This document shows, one piece after another, positions 6,725-10,206 of a DNA stretch of 10,206 nt. The stretch spans positions 1 through 10,206 of the forward strand of contig PKWT01000294.1 in NCBI GenBank assembly GCA_003132125.1, written 5' to 3'. The position numbers and the translations under genes were made by a program. The stretch comes from Micrococcales bacterium. GTDB taxonomy: Bacteria; Actinomycetota; Actinomycetes; Actinomycetales; Dermatophilaceae. Every line of letters begins with the position of its first letter. The first letter of the stretch is position 1. The notes under the pieces were generated by a model that saw only the letters and a program-made list of their open reading frames with translations, was not told the origin of the DNA and did not search any database.

Positions 6725-7650
6725 CCGCCGGAGTGTGGGATGTCATTGTCCCGCTCAAGGACCTCACCCGGGCGAAGTCACGGCTCTCGCAGGACGACGA
6801 CCTGCGCCGCGCGCTCGCCCGAGCCATGGCCGTCGACACTGTGGCTGCGGCGGCGGCCTGCCCGTTGCGCACCCGAGTCCGAGTCGTCACCGACGACCTC
6901 GTGCTTGCTGCCGAAGTCCTGAGACTGGGCGAGAACGTCCTCGTGCACGCCGGTGCTCCAGTCGGCCTCAATGCCGCCATCGAGTACGGTGCTGCAATCG
7001 CGCGGTCTCAGGGTCCCTCGCGCGGCACGGTTGTCCTGCTCGGGGACCTGCCTGCGCTGCGCCCCGAGGACCTCGCTGTCCTGCTGGAGCAGTTCGCGCA
7101 GCTTCCCCGGGCTGTGGTCGCTGACGTGGCAGGGACCGGCAGCACCATGTTGGCCGTCGTGTCGGGCACCCTGTCGTCGGCGTTCGGGGCGGCTTCGTTC
7201 CTACGACACCTCGCGTCCGGTGCCACGTGCGTCGAGGCACCCGTCCGGGCACGACGCGACGTAGACACGATCGAAGACCTGCGGCACGCGTGGACGATGG
7301 GAGTCGGACCACGCACGGCCCGGGTTATTTCCAACCGGCGGCGGTCGCACGCCCTGACAGTGGACTCCAGCAGCGCCGCGACACCGCCGGTCTGCTGGTG
7401 TTCACGTCGTCCGGCCCAAGCCACACGACCGGCTGTTTGTCCGGCGGCAGCCGACGGCGCACCGTGCATGGGTCAGAGCCTCGAGACATCGTCGGGGGAC
7501 ATCCGCAGCGCCCGGCCCGGCACGGGGCGCGTCAGGCGACGATCGCTTGAGCGCCGCCTGCTGGCAGCCGACCCAAGACCGCTCCTGTCTCCCCGGGATA
7601 CTTCCCCGCCGACATGGTGGACCCGCTTCTTGCGAATCGCATATCCGTAA
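6721..7650 (+). CDS. cofC: CofC/FbiD-type nucleotidyltransferase (F420 biosynthesis) with an abnormal C-terminal extension
   Basis: CofC/FbiD activates phosphoenolpyruvate (mycobacteria) or 2-phospholactate (archaea) with GTP, giving the intermediate that FbiA/CofD attaches to FO. The catalytic body is residues 1-204. It has PLKDLTRAKSRL near the N-terminus (11-22, nucleotide binding), VTDD (56-59), GLNAAIEYG (82-90), LLGDLPALRPEDL (106-118), ADVAGTGSTML (134-144, metal/nucleotide loop) and RRDVDTIEDL (178-187). Homologues normally end about where VGPRTARVIS ends (base about 7332). Here the frame stays open for 105 more codons rich in Arg, Ser, Pro and Ala, with Cys, and without any domain I recognise. 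This suggests that the original stop was lost and the frame reads into unrelated sequence, or that an indel lies near 7333. GTG 6721 overlaps the stop of the LLM gene, so the two are translationally coupled. With fbiC this gives two of the F420 synthesis steps; fbiA and fbiB are not in the window. Confidence 0.88.
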   Translation: MTAGVWDVIVPLKDLTRAKSRLSQDDDLRRALARAMAVDTVAAAAACPLRTRVRVVTDDLVLAAEVLRLGENVLVHAGAPVGLNAAIEYGAAIARSQGPSRGTVVLLGDLPALRPEDLAVLLEQFAQLPRAVVADVAGTGSTMLAVVSGTLSSAFGAASFLRHLASGATCVEAPVRARRDVDTIEDLRHAWTMGVGPRTARVISNRRRSHALTVDSSSAATPPVCWCSRRPAQATRPAVCPAAADGAPCMGQSLETSSGDIRSARPGTGRVRRRSLERRLLAADPRPLLSPRDTSPPTWWTRFLRIAYP

Positions 7651-7825
7651 GCAACTCGATGCCAACCAGAGTCCACGCCCTCCCGCATCGCTTCCTGGCT
7701 TGACGTAGAGCCCGATGCGTGAGAGATTGATGTTTGATCCAATATCCTAAGACGTCGGCAGGCATTGCGGCGTGTTCCAGGGAGTCACGAGTGAGTCGAA
7801 TGCGGGGTGCCCCAGATCCTGTATG

Positions 7826-7849
7826 GCCGCCACTCGTCCGGATGGCGGC
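7826..7849. repeat. Inverted repeat GCCGCCA-N10-TGGCGGC in the leader of the hydrolase gene
   Basis: Two perfect 7-base GC-rich arms (7826-7832 and 7843-7849) enclose ten bases. The repeat ends 36 bases before the GTG start of the hydrolase. As RNA it would form a stable stem-loop. There is no T run after it, so a classical intrinsic terminator is unlikely. It could be an operator, a leader structure or chance in GC-rich DNA. Confidence 0.35.
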
Positions 7850-7875
7850 AAAGATTTCGACCATGAATCAGACGT

Positions 7876-7881
7876 AGGAGG
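7876..7881 (+). promoter_or_regulatory. Strong AGGAGG ribosome-binding site fixing the hydrolase start
   Basis: AGGAGG is followed after four bases by GTG 7886. It is the best Shine-Dalgarno match in this part of the window. It argues against the longer frame opening at 7772, whose first 38 codons do not resemble the family. Confidence 0.7.
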
Positions 7882-7885
7882 AACG

Positions 7886-8827
7886 GTGCAGACTCAGGAG
7901 GTCTCCTTCTTTAGCGAGGGAGAGCGGGTGGCGGCGCTGTGGCGCACGCCGAACGACGCGCAGGGGCCACTGCGGGCCATCCTGCAGGGGCCCGGGTGGC
8001 TGGGTCTAAAGGACGCCAAGTTGTACCTGCGGTACCACCAGGCTCTGACGGACGCCGGTTTCGGTGTGCTTATCTTCGACTACCGGGGCTTCGGGGACTC
8101 CGAAGGTGAGCAGGTGCTCTCACCGGTGCGCCAGCTGCAGGATCTTCGTAACGCCCTCACCTACCTCACCACGCGCGATGACGTCAACGCCGACGCTCTC
8201 GGCGTCTTCGGCAGCGGGGGTACCGGTGGCGGCAACGCCGTGCTGCTGGCCGGCGTCGACTCGCGCGTTCGCGCGGCGGTCAGCCAGCTTCCGGTGGCCG
8301 ACGGACGAGACTGGCTGCACCGGATGCGCTCGGAGTTCGAATGGCTGGACTTCTTGAAGGACCTTGAGAACGACCGCCGTACCCGCGTGGTCGATGGCAA
8401 GGGCCGGCTCGTGCACCCGCGGGAAGAGATCATGGTCCCGACGCCGGAGCGCCGAGCCACCACCGTCAAGGCGGACGTGGACGGGCGCATCCCCACCGCG
8501 ATCTCTCTGGCCGCGGCCGATGAGATCCTCGATTACCGACCGTTGACAGCAGCCCAGACCCTGACGACACCACTGCTCGTCGTGGCGGTCGAAGGCGACG
8601 CCACGACACCCACCGACCACGCCGTGGCGATCTACGAGGCGGCTCGCGGTCCGCGCAAGCTGATCATGCAGCGACACACCACGCACTACGCGGCCTACGA
8701 CCAGAACTGGGAATTTGTCACCGAAGCAATCGTCGACTGGTTCGACCGGTACGTCACTAACGGTCGCATCGTCGTGCAGTCCGCAGGCGAGGGTCACACC
8801 ACCGCCGACTACCTGGAAGGTCACTAA
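7886..8827 (+). CDS. Alpha/beta-hydrolase family protein with an atypical nucleophile elbow
   Basis: This is a 313-residue cytosolic alpha/beta-hydrolase, by fold a C-O, C-N or C-C bond hydrolase, with unknown substrate. Fold markers are LQGPGWLGLKD (33-43, oxyanion region), VLIFDYRGFGDSEGE (61-75), the elbow GVFGSGGTGGGN (106-117), VAVEGDATTPTDHA (the acid strand) and MQRHTTHYAAYDQ near the C-terminus (catalytic His region). The expected elbow is G-x-S-x-G. Here the only frame matching that spacing is GGTGG, with Thr113 in the nucleophile position, while Ser110 sits two residues after Phe108 and fits poorly. A long insert (about 140-215) with WLHRMRSEFEWLDFL and PREEIMVPTPERRATTVKAD probably forms the cap. 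The start is GTG 7886 with an AGGAGG site. The stop is followed one base later by the ATG of the cyclic amidohydrolase, so the two are co-translated and probably act on successive intermediates. Confidence 0.87.
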   Translation: MQTQEVSFFSEGERVAALWRTPNDAQGPLRAILQGPGWLGLKDAKLYLRYHQALTDAGFGVLIFDYRGFGDSEGEQVLSPVRQLQDLRNALTYLTTRDDVNADALGVFGSGGTGGGNAVLLAGVDSRVRAAVSQLPVADGRDWLHRMRSEFEWLDFLKDLENDRRTRVVDGKGRLVHPREEIMVPTPERRATTVKADVDGRIPTAISLAAADEILDYRPLTAAQTLTTPLLVVAVEGDATTPTDHAVAIYEAARGPRKLIMQRHTTHYAAYDQNWEFVTEAIVDWFDRYVTNGRIVVQSAGEGHTTADYLEGH

Positions 8828-8828
8828 G

Positions 8829-10206
8829 ATGCCGATAGCAATGCGCATTTCCGGCGGGACGGTTGTGACCGCCGCCGGTCCCGTGGAGGCGGATGTTCTT
8901 GTCGACGACGCCGGAAAGATCGCCGGCCTTGTCGCGCACGAAAACCCCGTCGACTTCGCTGGCGAGGTCGTGGACGCCACGGGCAAGCTTGTCCTTCCGG
9001 GCATGGTCGACGTCCACGTGCACACCCGAGAGCCGGGCTACACCCACAAGGAAGACATCCGCACGACGACCGAGCAGGCCGCAGCCGGGGGTGTCACGAC
9101 CATCTTCGGGATGCCCAACCTCGACCCGCCGACCACGAACCGCCAGCGCCTTGACGACGTGCTCGCCCTGTACGCCGAGAAGTCCTTGGTCGACTACAAC
9201 CACAACCCTGCCGCAACTGACCCCGAGGCCATCGAGGACATGGCGCGCGCCGGGATCTGCGCGTTCAAGATCTACATGGTGGTCGATACCGGACGCTCAT
9301 ACCCGCACCCGGCCGGGACCGGAATGCACGACCACGGGCACCTGCTGCGGATGATGGACGCGATCGCCCCCACGGGGAAGCGGTTCATCATCCACCCGCA
9401 CGATCAGGCGCTGATGGACTACATCGAGGGCGAGTACCTCAAGCGTGGGGAGAACACCCCGGAAGGCTACGCGTCGGCGTACGCGGCGCGAGACGGCGTC
9501 ATCTGGGACACCGCTGTCGACGTGATCCTGCGTCTCTCCGAGGCCTCAGGCTGTCCCATCCACATCGCGCACATGCAGACTCGTCGATCGATCGAGGCCG
9601 TGCGTAGGGCCCGCCAACGCGGCGTTGACGTCACCTGCGAGGTGAACCACTGGGCTCTGTTTCTGTCCACGTGGGCCGACGTGCAGAGGCTCGGCCCGTA
9701 CGCGCTGGCGTACTGGGTCCCCGACGACGCACGAGAGGCGGTGTGGGAGGGGTTGCGTGACGGCACCATCGACATGATCTCCTCCGACCACGCCCCGCAC
9801 ACCCGGGAGGAGAAGGAGATTGGCTGGACGGAGATGTGGAGCGCGCACACGGGCGCTCCCGGCATCCAGTACTTCTACCCGATGCTGCTCGACGCCGTGA
9901 ATAGCGGCCAGTTGACACTGCAGCGCGCGGTCGAAGCAGCAGCGCTCCGGCCGGCCCAGGCATTCGGTCTGGCGGCCACAAAGGGGCAGATCGCGGTCGG
10001 GCTCGATGCCGACCTCGTCATCGCCGACATGGCCAACCCGTGGGTCATCACGAACGACAGTGTCCTCTCGCGCTGCGGCTGGACGCCGTACGACGGGCGC
10101 ACCTGCAACGTCCGGATCGACCGAACCTTCGTCCGCGGCAACGTTGTCTTCGCCGACGGACAGGTCGTCGGCAAGCCCGGGCTTGCCGCGATGGCCACCG
10201 CCCACT
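8829..10206 (+). CDS. Cyclic amidohydrolase (dihydroorotase/allantoinase/hydantoinase group), cut at window end
   Basis: This is a metal-dependent TIM-barrel amidohydrolase that hydrolyses a cyclic amide, imide or ureide ring. 459 residues are visible without a stop, close to full family length, so only a short C-terminus is missing. Visible metal-site motifs are VDVHVHTREPGYTHKED (60-76, with His63 and His65 as the HxH), Lys147 in CAFKIYM (probable carboxylated lysine), His189 and His191 in IHPHD, His245 and His248 in IHIAHMQ, and Asp320 in SSDHAPH. MPNLDPPTTN (95-104) and the HTREPG and DHAPH-x-x-EEKE layouts place it nearer dihydroorotase and allantoinase than classical D-hydantoinase. The substrate cannot be fixed from the motifs. 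ATG 8829 lies one base after the hydrolase stop, with GGAAGG at 8814-8819; an in-frame ATG at 8841 is an alternative. Context with F420 genes and no pyr genes argues against a housekeeping PyrC and for catabolism of a cyclic nitrogen compound. Confidence 0.92.
   Translation, partial: MPIAMRISGGTVVTAAGPVEADVLVDDAGKIAGLVAHENPVDFAGEVVDATGKLVLPGMVDVHVHTREPGYTHKEDIRTTTEQAAAGGVTTIFGMPNLDPPTTNRQRLDDVLALYAEKSLVDYNHNPAATDPEAIEDMARAGICAFKIYMVVDTGRSYPHPAGTGMHDHGHLLRMMDAIAPTGKRFIIHPHDQALMDYIEGEYLKRGENTPEGYASAYAARDGVIWDTAVDVILRLSEASGCPIHIAHMQTRRSIEAVRRARQRGVDVTCEVNHWALFLSTWADVQRLGPYALAYWVPDDAREAVWEGLRDGTIDMISSDHAPHTREEKEIGWTEMWSAHTGAPGIQYFYPMLLDAVNSGQLTLQRAVEAAALRPAQAFGLAATKGQIAVGLDADLVIADMANPWVITNDSVLSRCGWTPYDGRTCNVRIDRTFVRGNVVFADGQVVGKPGLAAMATAH

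Larger units (their letters stand above)
7651..7885. other. Non-coding gap before the hydrolase gene
   Basis: I see no convincing gene in these 235 bases on either strand. A minus-strand frame of 110 codons (7864-7532) and an upstream extension of the hydrolase frame (from 7772) cross it, but neither looks like a known protein. The stretch 7721-7750 is more A/T-rich than its surroundings and contains TATCCT (7743-7748) as a weak -10 candidate, with no good -35. Arms CGCATCG (7684-7690) and CGATGCG (7713-7719) could pair across 22 bases. A separate promoter for the hydrolase and amidohydrolase genes is likely to lie here but is not proven. Confidence 0.4.

Noticed and set aside
7384..7447. CCGCCGG ... 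CCGGCGG inverted repeat as a terminator after cofC
   Set aside because: The loop is about 50 bases with no T run; likely chance in GC-rich sequence.
7532..7864. Minus-strand 110-codon frame as a possible transposase or integrase remnant
   Set aside because: No catalytic motif, terminal repeats or target duplication could be found, so a mobile element is not supported.
7772..7885. Longer hydrolase start at 7772
   Set aside because: The first 38 codons do not look like the family, and AGGAGG sits just before GTG 7886.
8120..9025. Minus-strand open frame of 301 codons opposite the hydrolase and amidohydrolase
   Set aside because: Antisense shadow; the plus-strand genes are coupled and carry catalytic motifs.
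9546..10205. Minus-strand open frame of 219 codons
   Set aside because: Antisense to the amidohydrolase core, including its SSDHAPH metal motif.

Overview
The window reads as chromosomal DNA of a high-GC actinobacterium. The basis is strong G/C in third codon positions, frequent GTG starts, 4-base GTGA overlaps between genes, two start codons that look leaderless, and a fused two-domain FbiC-type FO synthase. I cannot name the genus from the sequence.

Layout. The left third (1-3109) is a leftward set of three tightly coupled genes. aspA (aspartate ammonia-lyase) comes first, then a protein built of four tandem Cro/C1-type helix-turn-helix units, then the start of glpX (class II fructose-1,6-bisphosphatase), which runs off the left edge. 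aspA and the HTH gene overlap by 10 bases, and the HTH gene and glpX overlap at GTGA. The visible part of glpX carries two apparent frame disruptions that compensate each other.

At 3110-3138 lies a very short divergent promoter region. It centres on a perfect 8+8 bp inverted repeat, with a TANNNT -10-like box exactly six bases before the start codon on each side. Rightward from it runs fbiC (FO synthase, coenzyme F420 biosynthesis). After 34 bases comes an LLM-class, FGD-like F420-dependent oxidoreductase, and overlapping that at GTGA is a cofC/fbiD-type nucleotidyltransferase. The cofC frame continues about 105 codons beyond the normal end of the family in low-quality sequence. It is followed by about 235 bases without a gene that I recognise.

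The right end (7886-10206) holds an alpha/beta-hydrolase with an atypical nucleophile elbow. One base later begins a cyclic amidohydrolase of the dihydroorotase/allantoinase/hydantoinase group, which runs off the right edge nearly complete.

How it may work together (inference). Two F420-synthesis genes sit with an F420-type oxidoreductase and, downstream on the same strand, with two C-N or C-C bond hydrolases. This looks like an accessory catabolic or tailoring locus that carries its own cofactor supply, perhaps for F420-dependent reduction and hydrolytic opening of a cyclic imide, amide or other N-heterocycle. The divergent aspA could feed aspartate into fumarate. The substrate is unknown, and the other F420 genes (fbiA, fbiB) are not in the window. 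No tRNA, rRNA, CRISPR array or intact mobile element was seen.
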